A stretch of 64,000 nucleotides of DNA from Pseudomonas azerbaijanoccidentalis (GCF_019145495.1 NZ_JAHSTU010000013.1:91846-155845), one strand, 5' to 3'; positions 43,076-52,709 are shown, numbered from the stretch's first letter. A program made the numbers and translations. Notes: generated by a model from the letters alone, not told the origin.

Positions 43076-44170
43076 TTAACGAGTGATTTTCAGCGCCTGG
43101 CGAGCCTCATGCCTTTCAACTGCCAGTTCAATCAGCCGCGTGACCAGTTCACTGTAGGTCATGCCTGCGGCCTGCCAGAGTTTCGGGTACATGCTGATGC
43201 GGGTGAATCCGGGCAGTGAGTTGATTTCGTTGATCAGCACTTCGCCGCCGTCCGTCAGGAACACGTCGACCCGTGCCAGCCCGGAACAGCCCAGCACATG
43301 AAAAGCCTCGACTGCCATGCTCCGGATGCGCTCGCTGGCCTCGACGCTGATGTCGGCCGGCACCACCACTTGTGCGGCCATGTCGTCGATGTACTTGCTG
43401 TCGTAGGAATAAAAACCGCTGCGCACCACGATCTCGCCGCAACCACTGGCGATGGCCTGTTCATTGCCGAGCACCGCGCATTCGATTTCGCGGCCACTGA
43501 CAGCCGATTCGATCAGCACCTTCTCATCAAAACCCAGGGCCAATTCGACTGCCGTCAGATACTCGGCTTCATCGGTCACTTTGCTCACGCCCACGGAAGA
43601 GCCCTGGTTCGCCGGTTTGACGAACAGCGGCAGACCGAGTTTTGCCGACACTTGCGCGAAACTGCTGCGTGCAGCGGTCGTGCGCGTCAGGGTCACGAAC
43701 GGTGTGACCGCCAGCCCGGCATCACGCAGCAGGCGCTTGCTGATGTCCTTGTCCATGCACACCGCCGAACCCAGTACGTCGGAACCCACAAACGGCAAGT
43801 CGGCCATGCGCAGCAGGCCTTGCAGGCAACCGTCTTCACCGAGGGTGCCGTGGACGATCGGGAAGATCACATCGACGTGGCCCAGCAGTTCCTGACTGGA
43901 GGTTTCCACCAGTTGCTGGCTGGCCTTGCCCGGCACGACCGCCAATTCGCGGTTGGATTGATTGAGGGCGATCAGCGCCGGATTCTCCTGGTTCAGCAGA
44001 AAATTCGAAGGATCGTTGAGGTGCCAGTGGCCTTGTTTGTCGATGCCGATCAGTACCGGCTCGAAGCGCGAACGGTCCAGCGCATCGACAATGTTTTTCG
44101 CCGATTGCAGCGACACTTCGTGCTCGGCCGAACGCCCACCAAAAATAATCCCTACACGCAGTTTGCTCAT
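43076..44170 (-). CDS. ddlA: D-alanine–D-alanine ligase
   Basis: A 364-residue ATP-grasp enzyme making the D-Ala-D-Ala dipeptide for peptidoglycan. The N-terminus is VGIIFGGRSAEHEVSLQSA, the ATP-binding KPANQGSSVGVSKV is near residue 184, and the metal site INEINSLPGFTRISMYPKLW is near 313. The length matches the DdlA type more than the shorter ddlB of the mur-fts cluster, so it is probably an additional copy. It converges with the GGT-like gene and lies 11 bases after a LysE-type exporter on the same strand. Confidence 0.93.
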   Translation of the reverse strand: MSKLRVGIIFGGRSAEHEVSLQSAKNIVDALDRSRFEPVLIGIDKQGHWHLNDPSNFLLNQENPALIALNQSNRELAVVPGKASQQLVETSSQELLGHVDVIFPIVHGTLGEDGCLQGLLRMADLPFVGSDVLGSAVCMDKDISKRLLRDAGLAVTPFVTLTRTTAARSSFAQVSAKLGLPLFVKPANQGSSVGVSKVTDEAEYLTAVELALGFDEKVLIESAVSGREIECAVLGNEQAIASGCGEIVVRSGFYSYDSKYIDDMAAQVVVPADISVEASERIRSMAVEAFHVLGCSGLARVDVFLTDGGEVLINEINSLPGFTRISMYPKLWQAAGMTYSELVTRLIELAVERHEARQALKITR

Positions 44171-44181
44171 TCACTTCGTCC

Positions 44182-44823
44182 TCAACGATTGGCCACCAGG
44201 TGAGCGCCGAACAGCAGGTAGCAACTCCCTGCAAAGCGGTCCAGCCATTTGCGGGAGCGGTTGTAGACCCCCGTCACCCGACGGCTCGAAAACAGTAATG
44301 CCACGCTGCAATACCAACTGAAGGACAGCGTCGCCATGGTCAGCACTGCCAGCGCCAGCAATGAAGGCGGCACGGTGGCTGGCATGGCAGTGGCGAAGAT
44401 TGTCGCAACGAACAGTGCAGATTTGGGGTTGGTCATGTTGCCCAGAAAACCCTGGCCATACGCCGAAGTCAGCGTACGCCCGGCGCCAACCATTGAGTCG
44501 CTATCACTCTGAGCAACCGCAGGCTTGCGCTTGAACTGTTTTAAGCCCAGATAAATCAGGTAGCAGCCACCGGCAACCTTGAACGCCAGGTACAGCGTGG
44601 GCGCGGCGCTGAACAGCGACTTGATGCCCAAACCGCCCGCCAGCCCCCAAAGCACAGTGCCGGTTGCCACACCCAACGCGGCCACGACACCGTGACGCTT
44701 GGACTGGCTGGCGGCCAATTGCGCGATGTTGAAAAAATTTGGCCCCGGGGTAATCACCGCGACCGTCCATAACAGCGCCAGCGATAACAAGGGAGCGGCG
44801 TAGCTCAGAGGGGTTATGTCCAT
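44182..44823 (-). CDS. LysE family amino-acid exporter
   Basis: A 213-residue membrane protein with about six hydrophobic helices. The family motif ITPGPNFFNIAQLAASQSK lies after the first helix (near residue 26), and the GNMTNPKSALFVATIF block near 121 is typical of RhtB/LysE exporters. The substrate is unknown. It lies before ddlA on the same strand and diverges from an AraC-type regulator gene, which is a common regulator–exporter layout. The start MDITPLSY is preferred because it begins the family N-terminus. Confidence 0.9.
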   Translation of the reverse strand: MDITPLSYAAPLLSLALLWTVAVITPGPNFFNIAQLAASQSKRHGVVAALGVATGTVLWGLAGGLGIKSLFSAAPTLYLAFKVAGGCYLIYLGLKQFKRKPAVAQSDSDSMVGAGRTLTSAYGQGFLGNMTNPKSALFVATIFATAMPATVPPSLLALAVLTMATLSFSWYCSVALLFSSRRVTGVYNRSRKWLDRFAGSCYLLFGAHLVANR

Positions 44824-44976
44824 GGTCGGGTTGCCTGAGTCGCATTGGAAGATGGGCAACACATTGCAGCATTTGCCTCGGGTTTTCTACTTGCCCGAGG
44901 CCTTTCATCAGCCACGAGACAGAGGATCCGTCACTGGGTTAACGTGGTCGGTATCAAGTTCAAGGCAACGATAATC

Positions 44977-45786
44977 ATGGTCAGGCGTCGGCCTCACAAT
45001 GACTGGTTCCACCGCGCACCGGATGTGGGTGGCCTACAGCGTTTCGAAGCGTTCTTTGCGGGCCATGGCTACGACATGCACCGCCACGATACGTACGCCA
45101 TCGGTCACACGCTGGCTGGCGTGCAGAGTTTTCAGTATCGCGGCGGCTGGCGTCACAGCGTGCCCGGCGGGACGATGGTGCTGCACCCGGACGAAGTTCA
45201 CGATGGCGAGGCCGGCACCGAGGCCGGTTTCAAGTATCGGATGATGTACATCGAACCGGCGCTGATCCAGCAGATGCTTGGCGGCCAGCCTCTTCCGTTC
45301 ATCCAGAACGGGCTATCCAACGATCCTCGCTTGTTTGCCGCCACGGCAACACTGCTACGCAGTCTCGATTGCCCTCTCGAACCGCTGGAAGAGCAGGACG
45401 CGCTCTTCGATCTGGCGCAGGCCTTGAACGCTGCTGCCGCAATGACTGTCAGGCGCTCCAGCTTCGACTACGTTGCAGCCGAACGCGCGCGGGAGTACCT
45501 GCATAGCGCCCTCGATCGAACCGTGACGCTGGAAGAGCTGGAGAAGCATAGCGGGCGGGATCGCTGGAGCCTGTCACGGGATTTTCGCCTGCTGTTCGGC
45601 ACCAGCCCCTACCGTTATCTGACCATGCGCCGTTTGGACCTGGTCCGCTCTTTGCTCATTCAGGGACAGTCGCTGGTCAGCGCTGCGCTGATCGCCGGTT
45701 TCACCGACCAAAGCCACATGACCCGGCAATTCAGCAAAACCTACGGCCTGTCCCCCGCTCGCTGGGTAAAAATGCAGCGCCGCTGA
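44977..45786 (+). CDS. AraC family transcriptional regulator
   Basis: A 269-residue regulator. The N-terminal AraC_binding cupin-like domain includes GHGYDMHRHDTYAIG and LHPDEVHDGE; the C-terminal double helix-turn-helix has LEELEKHSGRDRWSLSRDF and LIAGFTDQSHMTRQFSKTYG, ending SPARWVKM. A small molecule ligand is expected. The ATG at 44977 follows AAGGCA; the longer frame lacks AraC-type sequence. The divergent position suggests that it controls the LysE exporter gene. Confidence 0.87.
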   Translation: MVRRRPHNDWFHRAPDVGGLQRFEAFFAGHGYDMHRHDTYAIGHTLAGVQSFQYRGGWRHSVPGGTMVLHPDEVHDGEAGTEAGFKYRMMYIEPALIQQMLGGQPLPFIQNGLSNDPRLFAATATLLRSLDCPLEPLEEQDALFDLAQALNAAAAMTVRRSSFDYVAAERAREYLHSALDRTVTLEELEKHSGRDRWSLSRDFRLLFGTSPYRYLTMRRLDLVRSLLIQGQSLVSAALIAGFTDQSHMTRQFSKTYGLSPARWVKMQRR

Positions 45787-45862
45787 GCCACGCACAATCG
45801 TACAAGAAGCGCGCCGACAGGCTGGCTATCGTGGCTGTACAAGCAACCACAAGAGCCCCGCC

Positions 45863-46231
45863 ATGAACGCTTACGCAAGCCTGAACTTCGCTGAGAAAAT
45901 CGCCAGGATCGACTCACACTGGTCGCCCAGGGTCATCGCTGAAATGAACGACTACCAGTTCAAAGTGGTGAAGCTGCTGGGGGATTTCATCTGGCACGAT
46001 CACCAGGATACCGACGAAACCTTTATCGTCCTCGAAGGCCGGTTGCGCATCGACTTTCGCGACGGCCACGTGCTGGTGAACGCGGGAGAAATGTACGTGG
46101 TGCCCAAAGGCATCGAGCACAAACCCTGCGCCGAGCAGGAGGTGAAGCTTCTGCTGATCGAACCCAAGGGCGTGCTCAACACCGGCAGCGAAGGTGGCGA
46201 ACGCACCGCTGAAAATGACGTGTGGATATGA
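45863..46231 (+). CDS. Cupin-domain protein
   Basis: A 122-residue single-cupin protein. Motif 1 is the block WHDHQDTDETFIVLEGRLRI (residues about 50–69) with metal-binding His and Glu; motif 2 is NAGEMYVVPKGIEHKP. The role is unknown; such small cupins often act on sugars or small acids. AAGAG precedes the ATG. It lies 76 bases after the AraC gene on the same strand and could be co-transcribed. It converges with a flavin reductase-like gene. Confidence 0.87.
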   Translation: MNAYASLNFAEKIARIDSHWSPRVIAEMNDYQFKVVKLLGDFIWHDHQDTDETFIVLEGRLRIDFRDGHVLVNAGEMYVVPKGIEHKPCAEQEVKLLLIEPKGVLNTGSEGGERTAENDVWI

Positions 46232-46243
46232 CCGGCTGACGGT

Positions 46244-46843
46244 TCAAGCCTGGAGTGTCTTGCCATCCACCGGCTCGCCAATGGTCAGGAAGTGCCCACC
46301 GGCCACATGGTGCAAGGTGCGCAACGCGTCTTGCCCCTCGAAGTGCCAACGGCCATTACTGAACACGCGTTCGTCGGCCTGGGCGGCAATCACCTCGGCC
46401 AGGACCAGGTCGTATTGTTGATGATTGTCGGGCTCGGGCAGCAGGCGGCATTCAAGCCAGGCAACGCAGCCTTCGAGCATTGGGGCATCGATCAGCTCGG
46501 CGGCGAAGGTGGGCAAGCCGTAGGTCTGGAACTTGTCCCGGCCCTGTTCCCGGGTCAGCTCCAGGCCGGAGGTCGAGCCGACGGTCTGCACGATATCGGC
46601 CTGCACCGCGCAAGGAACGTTGAGGACGAAAGTACCCGAGGCTTCGAGCAATTGGCGAGTCCAGGTGGCCTTGTCGAGGACCACGGCAATTTTCGGCGGC
46701 TCGAAATCCAGCGGCATGGCCCACGCCGCTGCCATGATGTTGCGCTGCCCGCCATGGGCGGCGCTGACCAACACGGTCGGCCCGTGATTGAGCAGCCGAT
46801 AAGCTTTGGGCAAGGGAACCGGACGGCGGTGGGAAGCGCTCAT
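46244..46843 (-). CDS. Flavin reductase-like (flavoredoxin type) protein
   Basis: A 199-residue protein of the FMN-binding split-barrel flavin reductase family. The flavin-binding N-terminal part has GPTVLVSAAHGGQRNIMAAAW, and FVLNVPCAVQADIVQTVGS follows near residue 73. It could reduce flavin for a partner oxygenase or act on its own; no oxygenase gene is adjacent. AAGGAG lies 9 bases before the ATG. A REP pair lies just upstream. Confidence 0.85.
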   Translation of the reverse strand: MSASHRRPVPLPKAYRLLNHGPTVLVSAAHGGQRNIMAAAWAMPLDFEPPKIAVVLDKATWTRQLLEASGTFVLNVPCAVQADIVQTVGSTSGLELTREQGRDKFQTYGLPTFAAELIDAPMLEGCVAWLECRLLPEPDNHQQYDLVLAEVIAAQADERVFSNGRWHFEGQDALRTLHHVAGGHFLTIGEPVDGKTLQA

Positions 46844-46892
46844 GGATGTCTGCTCCTTGGGGAAAAAACCGATTGTAGCGACATCGCCAACG

Positions 46893-46968
46893 AAAAGATC
46901 GCAGCCTGCGGCAGCTCCTACAAGGTCCGTAATTCTCTGTAGGAGCTGCCGCAGGCTGCGATCTTTTC
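46893..46968. repeat. REP pair, type A, left copy inverted
   Basis: Perfect inverted copies gatcgcagcctgcggcagct and gtaggagctgccgcaggctg of the C variant (gccgcagg), around a spacer of about 20 bases. Confidence 0.92.
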
Positions 46969-46985
46969 AGGTCCTGCGCGATGTA

Positions 46986-48302
46986 CTAACTCGACAACTG
47001 ATTGGCAAACTGCCCCACTGCATTGACCACTTTCTGCGCGCCGTCCTGAATCTCGACGATCACCGTGCCCGCTTCCGCCGCCAGCGCCAGCCCCTGTTCC
47101 GCCTGGAGCTTGCCGTCGGTCATCAGGGCCACGGCGTTGCGAGCCATGTCCTGGTTCTGACGTACCACCAGCACGATTTCATCGGTGGCCTGGCTGGTGC
47201 GCGAAGCCAGTTGCCGAACTTCGTCCGCCACCACGGCAAAACCTCGCCCCTGCTCACCCGCACGGGCCGCTTCGATGGCGGCATTGAGCGCCAGCAGATT
47301 GGTCTGTTCGGCAATGCCGCTGATGGTCTTGACGATGGTGCCGATCACCAGCGATTGCTCGTTCAAGGCTTCGATGCCATCACCGGCAGTTTGCATGTGT
47401 TTGGCAAGATCACGCATCACGTCCACGGCCTGGGTTACCACGGCCGTGCCACGCTGGGCACTCTGGTCGGTTTGCTGCGACGTGCTGTAGGCAATGTTTG
47501 CCGCGTCGGCAACAGCTTGTTCCTGATTGACCTGATCGGTAATCACCGTGGCGAACTTCACCACTTTGTAGAGTTTGTTGTTGGCATCGACCACGGGATT
47601 GTAGGACGCCTCCAGCCAGACCGTACGACCATGGCTGTCGACGCGTTTGAAACGCTCGGCCACGTACTCACCCGCGTTCAGTCGGCGCCAGAAGTTCTGG
47701 TATTCGGCGCTGTTGTAATCCTCAGGAAAGCAGAAGGTCCGGTGGTGTTTACCCTTGATCTGCGCCAGGCTGTAACCCATGCCCGAAAGAAAACGATCAT
47801 TGGCAGACAGCACGTTGCCGTTAAGGTCGAACTCGATCACCGCCGTCGAGCGCACCAAAGCACCGATCAGGTTTTCATGCTCGCGGGAGGCCTCGATGGT
47901 GCGGGTCAGGTCGCTGGAGAAGATCGAGAAATGTTTGATCCGCCCCTCCGCCGAGCGCACCGGTTGCAGGATGGAACGCAGCCACGCCTCCTGGCCCGTG
48001 CCACGCAACAAACGCACGGTGCCGGCAAAGTGCTCGCCGCGGGTCAGCGCCGTGTTGAAGCGACGCTGGAACTCGTCGTTCTTTACATGATCCGGGGCGA
48101 TATCGTCGATGTGGCGACCGATCAACTCGCCGCTCTTGTAGTGCATTTCACTCAGAAAGTTCTGATTGACCGACTGGACCCGGCCATCCGAATCAAGGGT
48201 CAGCACCAGCATCTCGCTTTCCAGACTTTCCTTCACTTGCTGAAGGCTGGAGAGTTCTTCACGAAGAGCGGACAGCTCCTGCTTCAAGCGTTTATTGAAC
48301 AT
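46986..48302 (-). CDS. Soluble PAS-PAS chemoreceptor (BdlA-like)
   Basis: A 438-residue cytoplasmic receptor without a membrane helix. An N-terminal coiled coil (LKQELSALREELSSLQQ) leads to two PAS domains, about residues 28–140 and 150–265, each with the PAS-PAC-like pattern (NFLSEMHYKSGELIGRHIDD; FLSGMGYSLAQIKGKHHRTF). The methyl-accepting domain contains AEQTNLLALNAAIEAARAGEQ near 345. The layout matches BdlA of P. aeruginosa, which controls biofilm dispersion, and Aer-like energy sensors. A bound heme or flavin is possible. The C-terminus is short, without a docking pentapeptide. Confidence 0.87.
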   Translation of the reverse strand: MFNKRLKQELSALREELSSLQQVKESLESEMLVLTLDSDGRVQSVNQNFLSEMHYKSGELIGRHIDDIAPDHVKNDEFQRRFNTALTRGEHFAGTVRLLRGTGQEAWLRSILQPVRSAEGRIKHFSIFSSDLTRTIEASREHENLIGALVRSTAVIEFDLNGNVLSANDRFLSGMGYSLAQIKGKHHRTFCFPEDYNSAEYQNFWRRLNAGEYVAERFKRVDSHGRTVWLEASYNPVVDANNKLYKVVKFATVITDQVNQEQAVADAANIAYSTSQQTDQSAQRGTAVVTQAVDVMRDLAKHMQTAGDGIEALNEQSLVIGTIVKTISGIAEQTNLLALNAAIEAARAGEQGRGFAVVADEVRQLASRTSQATDEIVLVVRQNQDMARNAVALMTDGKLQAEQGLALAAEAGTVIVEIQDGAQKVVNAVGQFANQLSS

Positions 48303-48430
48303 GGGGATACACCGATGGACAGGGTAGAAAGCGATATGCAGCCTAACCATCGGCCTTGCGGACCTTTTCTGAAGAGCGCTTGAGCTTTGTCCTACAAAAA
48401 TAGTTGCCCCACGTTCGACAAGTCCTCCGC

Positions 48431-49744
48431 TCAGGCAGCCCGGGCAGCCGAGCAATGCCCAACGCCGGGCATCCGCGCACCGAAATACGCCGCGCTACAC
48501 ACGCCCACCGCGCCCATCACTGCGCAGAAAATCACACAAATCCATGGACTCCACGGCATCAGCCCGATCAATAACAGCGGCGTGATACTTGCCCAAGCGG
48601 CGTAGGCAATGTTGTAGGTGAAGGAAATACCCGAGACTCGAACCCGCGCCGGAAACAGGCTGACCATCACCGAGGGCACGGCGCCGACCACCCCGCACCC
48701 GAGGCCGGCCACAGCGTAGGCCAGACCGACCCAATCACCGCCGCTGATCAGGCAGCCATAGAGCACGCCGATGCCCAGCGGCAACAGCAGGCTGTACAAC
48801 ATGACCGTGCGCCAGGCGCCCAGGCGGTCGACCAACCACCCGGCAATCACGCAGCCAATGTTCAGGAAAACGATCCCCAGCGCGCTCAAGGCGAAGGTGT
48901 GGCTGGCGGTCATGCCGAAGGTTTTCTGCATCATGGTCGGGGTGATGACCACGAACACCACCACGGCCGAGGTCAATACACAGGTGAGGATCATTGCCGG
49001 CAGCATCGCCAGTCGATGTTCGCGCAGGACCGCCCGCAGCGGCAGTTCGACGGTCTCTTCGCGCTGGGCCTGCATGGCCATGAACACCGGGGTTTCGCTG
49101 AGCCAGCGACGCAGCCAGACGCCGATCACGCCGAACACACCACCCAGCAGGAACGGGTAACGCCAGGCGTAATCGAGGATTTCTGCCGGGGTAAACGCCT
49201 GCGCCAGGAATGTCGCCGTCAACGCGCCGAGCAGGTAGCCAAAGGTCAGGCCCGCCTGCAAAAAGCCCAAGGCATAACCGCGATGGCCGGCCGGCGCGTG
49301 CTCGGCAACGAACACCCAGGCGCTCGGCACTTCACCGCCCACCGCCGCCCCCTGCAGGACTCGCAGAAGCAACAGCAATAGCGGTGCGAAATAGCCGATC
49401 TGTGCGTAGGTCGGCATGAGGCCGATAAGCAGACACGGTAGCGCCATCATCAGGATGCTCAGACTGAAGACCTTTTTGCGCCCCATCCGGTCGGCGAAAT
49501 GCGCCATCAGGATGCCGCCCAGCGGCCGCGCCAGGTAACCGGTGACGAAAATCCCGAAACTTTGCAGCAGACGCAGCCACTCGGGCATTTCCGGGGGGAA
49601 GAACAGCTGGCTCAAGGTCAGCGCGAAAAATACGAAGATGATGAAATCGTAGATTTCCAGCGCCCCGCCCAGGGCCGCGAGCCCCAGGGTCTTGTAGTCC
49701 GAGCGGCTGAACGGCGCCGGGCGTGAATCGGTGTTGGCAGTCAT
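48431..49744 (-). CDS. MFS transporter, metabolite:H+ symporter type
   Basis: A 437-residue major facilitator of the MHS subfamily with about 12 hydrophobic helices. The inter-helix motif HFADRMGRKKVFSLSILMMA is near residue 85; ALGGALEIYDFIIFVFF in helix 1 is a proline- or dicarboxylate-type signature. A carboxylate or amino-acid substrate is likely. The start MTANTDSRPA is preferred over a longer frame. It diverges from the atoE-like gene, separated by 200 bases. Confidence 0.85.
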   Translation of the reverse strand: MTANTDSRPAPFSRSDYKTLGLAALGGALEIYDFIIFVFFALTLSQLFFPPEMPEWLRLLQSFGIFVTGYLARPLGGILMAHFADRMGRKKVFSLSILMMALPCLLIGLMPTYAQIGYFAPLLLLLLRVLQGAAVGGEVPSAWVFVAEHAPAGHRGYALGFLQAGLTFGYLLGALTATFLAQAFTPAEILDYAWRYPFLLGGVFGVIGVWLRRWLSETPVFMAMQAQREETVELPLRAVLREHRLAMLPAMILTCVLTSAVVVFVVITPTMMQKTFGMTASHTFALSALGIVFLNIGCVIAGWLVDRLGAWRTVMLYSLLLPLGIGVLYGCLISGGDWVGLAYAVAGLGCGVVGAVPSVMVSLFPARVRVSGISFTYNIAYAAWASITPLLLIGLMPWSPWICVIFCAVMGAVGVCSAAYFGARMPGVGHCSAARAA

Positions 49745-49944
49745 GTAAAGAACTCTGGCACGGGCAAAAACCAAGGCGCCCATGGTCTACGCAAATGCGC
49801 CGGTGGACAACCCGTTAGACCAAAGTCCCATAGCCGCAAATCAGCCCCGCAAAAAAGCGCCGGTTGAATTAATGTTGGCGTCTGTCCAGACGGGCTTCTG
49901 CCGCCCCGAAGACCACAACAAACATAAAAATTCGAGGTACTCCC

Positions 49945-51363
49945 GTGGCCGCTGATATCGAAGATACCCGCTCCGCCCGCTTCGCCCTGCGCTGTTCAAG
50001 TTTTGCCGAACGCTGGTTCCCCGACTCCTGGGTGTTTGCCGCCCTGGCGGTGATTATCGTGGCCGTGGCCACCATGGCCATGGGCGCCAAGCCTACCGAC
50101 GCCGCCATGGCCTTCGGTGACGGCTTCTGGAGCCTGATTCCGTTCACCATGCAGATGGCCTTCGTGGTGATCGGTGGTTATGTGGTCGCCAGCTCGCCTC
50201 CGGCGGTGAAGCTGATCGATCGTCTGGCGAAAATCCCGAAAAACGGCCGCTCTGCCGTGGCTTGGGTGGCGCTGATCTCCATGATCGCCTCGCTGCTGAA
50301 CTGGGGCCTGTCGCTGGTTTTCGGCGGTCTGCTGGTGCGTGCCCTCGCCCGCCGTACCGATCTGAAAATGGACTACCGCGCTGCTGGCGCTGCGGCGTAC
50401 CTGGGGCTCGGCGCGGTGTGGGCGCTGGGCTTGTCGTCGTCGGCAGCGCAGTTGCAAGCCAACCCGGCCAGCCTGCCACCATCGATTCTGTCGATCACCG
50501 GGGTGATCCCGTTCACCCAGACCATCTTTCTCTGGCAATCGGGCGTAATGTTGCTGGCGCTGATCGTCATTTCGCTGATCATTGCCTACGCCACCGCTCC
50601 CGGTCCGAACACCGCCCGCGACGCCCAGGCCTGCGGCGTCGATCCGGCCTTCAACCTGCCGCCGCTGCAACCACGCACCCGTCCCGGCGAATGGCTGGAA
50701 CACAGCCCGCTGCTGACCATTCTGCTGGTGCTGCTGGCCGCCGGATGGCTGTTCCATGAGTTCTCGACCAAGCCTGCGATCAGTGCGATCTCCGGTCTCA
50801 ATACCTACAACTTCCTGTTCATCATGCTCGGCGCCCTGCTGCACTGGCGTCCGCGCAGTTTTCTGGATGCCGTGTCACGCGCGGTGCCGACTACTACGGG
50901 AGTGCTGATCCAGTTCCCGCTGTACGGTTCGATTGCCGCGCTGATGACCACGGTCAAAGGCGCCGATGCGCAGACCTTGGCCCACCACATCTCGACGTTC
51001 TTCGTCAGCATCGCTTCCCACGACACTTATGCGCTGCTGATGGGCGTGTATTCGGCGATTCTCGGCTTCTTCATTCCCTCCGGCGGCGGTAAGTGGATCA
51101 TTGAAGCGCCGTACGTGATGCAAGTGGCCAATGACCTGAACTACCACCTGGGCTGGGCCGTGCAGATCTACAACGCCGCCGAAGCCCTGCCCAACCTGAT
51201 CAATCCGTTCTACATGCTGCCGCTGTTGGGCGTGCTGGGGTTGAAGGCACGAGACTTGATCGGCTTCTCGTTCGTGCAATTGCTAGTGCACACACCGCTG
51301 GTGTTGTTGCTGCTCTGGGCATTGGGGACGACGCTGGCGTATACGCCGCCGGTAATGCCGTAA
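49945..51363 (+). CDS. atoE: Short-chain fatty acid transporter (AtoE/TIGR00366 family)
   Basis: A 472-residue membrane protein with about 10 to 12 hydrophobic segments, slightly longer than E. coli AtoE. It matches the family that takes up short-chain fatty acids such as butyrate. Family blocks are WFPDSWVFAALAVIIVA near residue 24, LNWGLSLVFGGLLVRALA near 114 and FFIPSGGGKWIIEAPYVM near 372. GTG is used as start after GAGG. It is a single gene; no ato catabolic genes lie next to it, so its substrate here is inferred. A terminator follows. Confidence 0.87.
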   Translation: MAADIEDTRSARFALRCSSFAERWFPDSWVFAALAVIIVAVATMAMGAKPTDAAMAFGDGFWSLIPFTMQMAFVVIGGYVVASSPPAVKLIDRLAKIPKNGRSAVAWVALISMIASLLNWGLSLVFGGLLVRALARRTDLKMDYRAAGAAAYLGLGAVWALGLSSSAAQLQANPASLPPSILSITGVIPFTQTIFLWQSGVMLLALIVISLIIAYATAPGPNTARDAQACGVDPAFNLPPLQPRTRPGEWLEHSPLLTILLVLLAAGWLFHEFSTKPAISAISGLNTYNFLFIMLGALLHWRPRSFLDAVSRAVPTTTGVLIQFPLYGSIAALMTTVKGADAQTLAHHISTFFVSIASHDTYALLMGVYSAILGFFIPSGGGKWIIEAPYVMQVANDLNYHLGWAVQIYNAAEALPNLINPFYMLPLLGVLGLKARDLIGFSFVQLLVHTPLVLLLLWALGTTLAYTPPVMP

Positions 51364-51367
51364 CAAC

Positions 51368-51402
51368 AAAAGGGGCCGAAATTTCTTTCGGCCCCTCTTT
51401 TT
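51368..51402 (+). terminator. Rho-independent terminator of atoE
   Basis: AGGGGCCGAAA and TTTCGGCCCCT arms with a short loop, followed by CTTTTT, 5 bases after the stop. Confidence 0.93.
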
Positions 51403-51458
51403 GTTCTGTCCGGTCTGTTTCAGTATGGGGTGACGTACACGCTGAAAAGGATCTGAGC

Positions 51459-52631
51459 ATGCTTAAACTTGCAGGACTTACCCTCGCGGCCCTCACCCTG
51501 AGTGCCACAGCCCATGCCGATATCAACCTGAAGCTGGGCAGTACCGAGCGCGTAACCCGCCTCTTCGCCTACCCCAACAACTGCAACGTCATCTGCTTTC
51601 GCAACTGGACGCTTGAGCAAACCGTCGAGCATTACCTGACCCAAAGCGTGCAACGTGACGGCTACAGCGACGCGAAGGTGCTGGTCAAAACCGACAACCA
51701 GCAACTTTATGCCGAGATCACTGGCGTACCAAAAACCTATGAAAAGCCCCTGGCCGCCCTGCTCGACGCCGGTGACCTGGCCTACAACGGCGCGACCAAA
51801 CTCAACGCCGATGGCAAATGGGCTTATAGCTGGTACCTGTTCCTGCCGCTGGGCATGGCACTGGAAAACCGCAGGAGCGTCGAACTGCTGCACTTTCCGC
51901 CAGATTATTCGCTGACCCAGGCTCAGGATTACCTGCGGTCTGCCACCACGGACCGCTGGGCGACGCTGCTCACGGTCAATGGCGTTCCCGCCGAACAGAC
52001 GCCGGGCTACCAGACCATCATCGATATCGCCCCGATTGCCGCGCCGTCCAACGCCGGCAAGGATCTGGAGGGCGTCTATGGCTACTTCAAGGACTACCAG
52101 ACCACGATGGTCAAGCAAGTCAGCCTGAACGCCAGCGGCGACCCACTGCCGATGGTGGCCTTCGGCACGCCAGTGCGTAACTGGATCAAAGAGCAGTACG
52201 GGCCGACTGTGAACGTTTTGAGCCTGGTCTACATCAGCCCGAACGAGGGCGTGAAGGGCCCTGTGCTGGGCGCCAACCATCCCAGTTACATCTGGTATGC
52301 CGCCGACCCGGCAAACTACACAGGCACCGATGCCAAGGCCAAAGCCGATACGGCGGGTTTGAAAGTCATGGGTCAGGATTTGAGTGCCGCCTGCTGGCAG
52401 GCCGCAATGGGCCGCGAGTCGGACACCAACCCCGATGTCGAACTGAAAAGCTGCACGCAGACCTGGCAAGTGGCGCAGAAAGATAAAACCTGCGAGCTGT
52501 TCTACACCTCGATCCGCAATCTGACGCCCGCACAAGCCGCAGGCAAATGCGCGTCGGCAACGATTCAGGCCCAGCTCAAACAACTCAAGGCGCCAGCGCC
52601 TGCGACGGCTATTCCCGCTCCAGCGCTGTAA
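51459..52631 (+). CDS. Exported protein of unknown function
   Basis: A 390-residue protein with a clear signal peptide (MLKLAGLTLAALTLSATAHA, cleaved after AHA). Six or more Cys residues are present in the mature part, including CNVICF near residue 42 and the C-terminal CTQTW and CELFY, so disulfides in the periplasm are likely. A Pro/Ala-rich tail (PAPATAIPAPAL) ends the protein. I do not recognise a family. It is a single gene between the atoE terminator and the converging carbonic anhydrase gene. Confidence 0.7.
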   Translation: MLKLAGLTLAALTLSATAHADINLKLGSTERVTRLFAYPNNCNVICFRNWTLEQTVEHYLTQSVQRDGYSDAKVLVKTDNQQLYAEITGVPKTYEKPLAALLDAGDLAYNGATKLNADGKWAYSWYLFLPLGMALENRRSVELLHFPPDYSLTQAQDYLRSATTDRWATLLTVNGVPAEQTPGYQTIIDIAPIAAPSNAGKDLEGVYGYFKDYQTTMVKQVSLNASGDPLPMVAFGTPVRNWIKEQYGPTVNVLSLVYISPNEGVKGPVLGANHPSYIWYAADPANYTGTDAKAKADTAGLKVMGQDLSAACWQAAMGRESDTNPDVELKSCTQTWQVAQKDKTCELFYTSIRNLTPAQAAGKCASATIQAQLKQLKAPAPATAIPAPAL

Positions 52632-52709
52632 ATCGATGTCAGCCCATAAAAGTCGCCGACGCACAGTTGTTGTTGCAACACTGGCGTCGGCAAAGCCTCT
52701 GCTGAGGAC

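Noticed and set aside
45799..45841. CGTACA and TGTACA before the cupin gene as a light-type operator
   Set aside because: The distance between the halves is 31 bases and not 12, and the left half does not match the consensus.
37197..52631. The accessory stretch as a genomic island at tRNA-Met
   Set aside because: No integrase, no direct repeat of the tRNA end, and codon use like the neighbours; genes are ordinary for pseudomonads.
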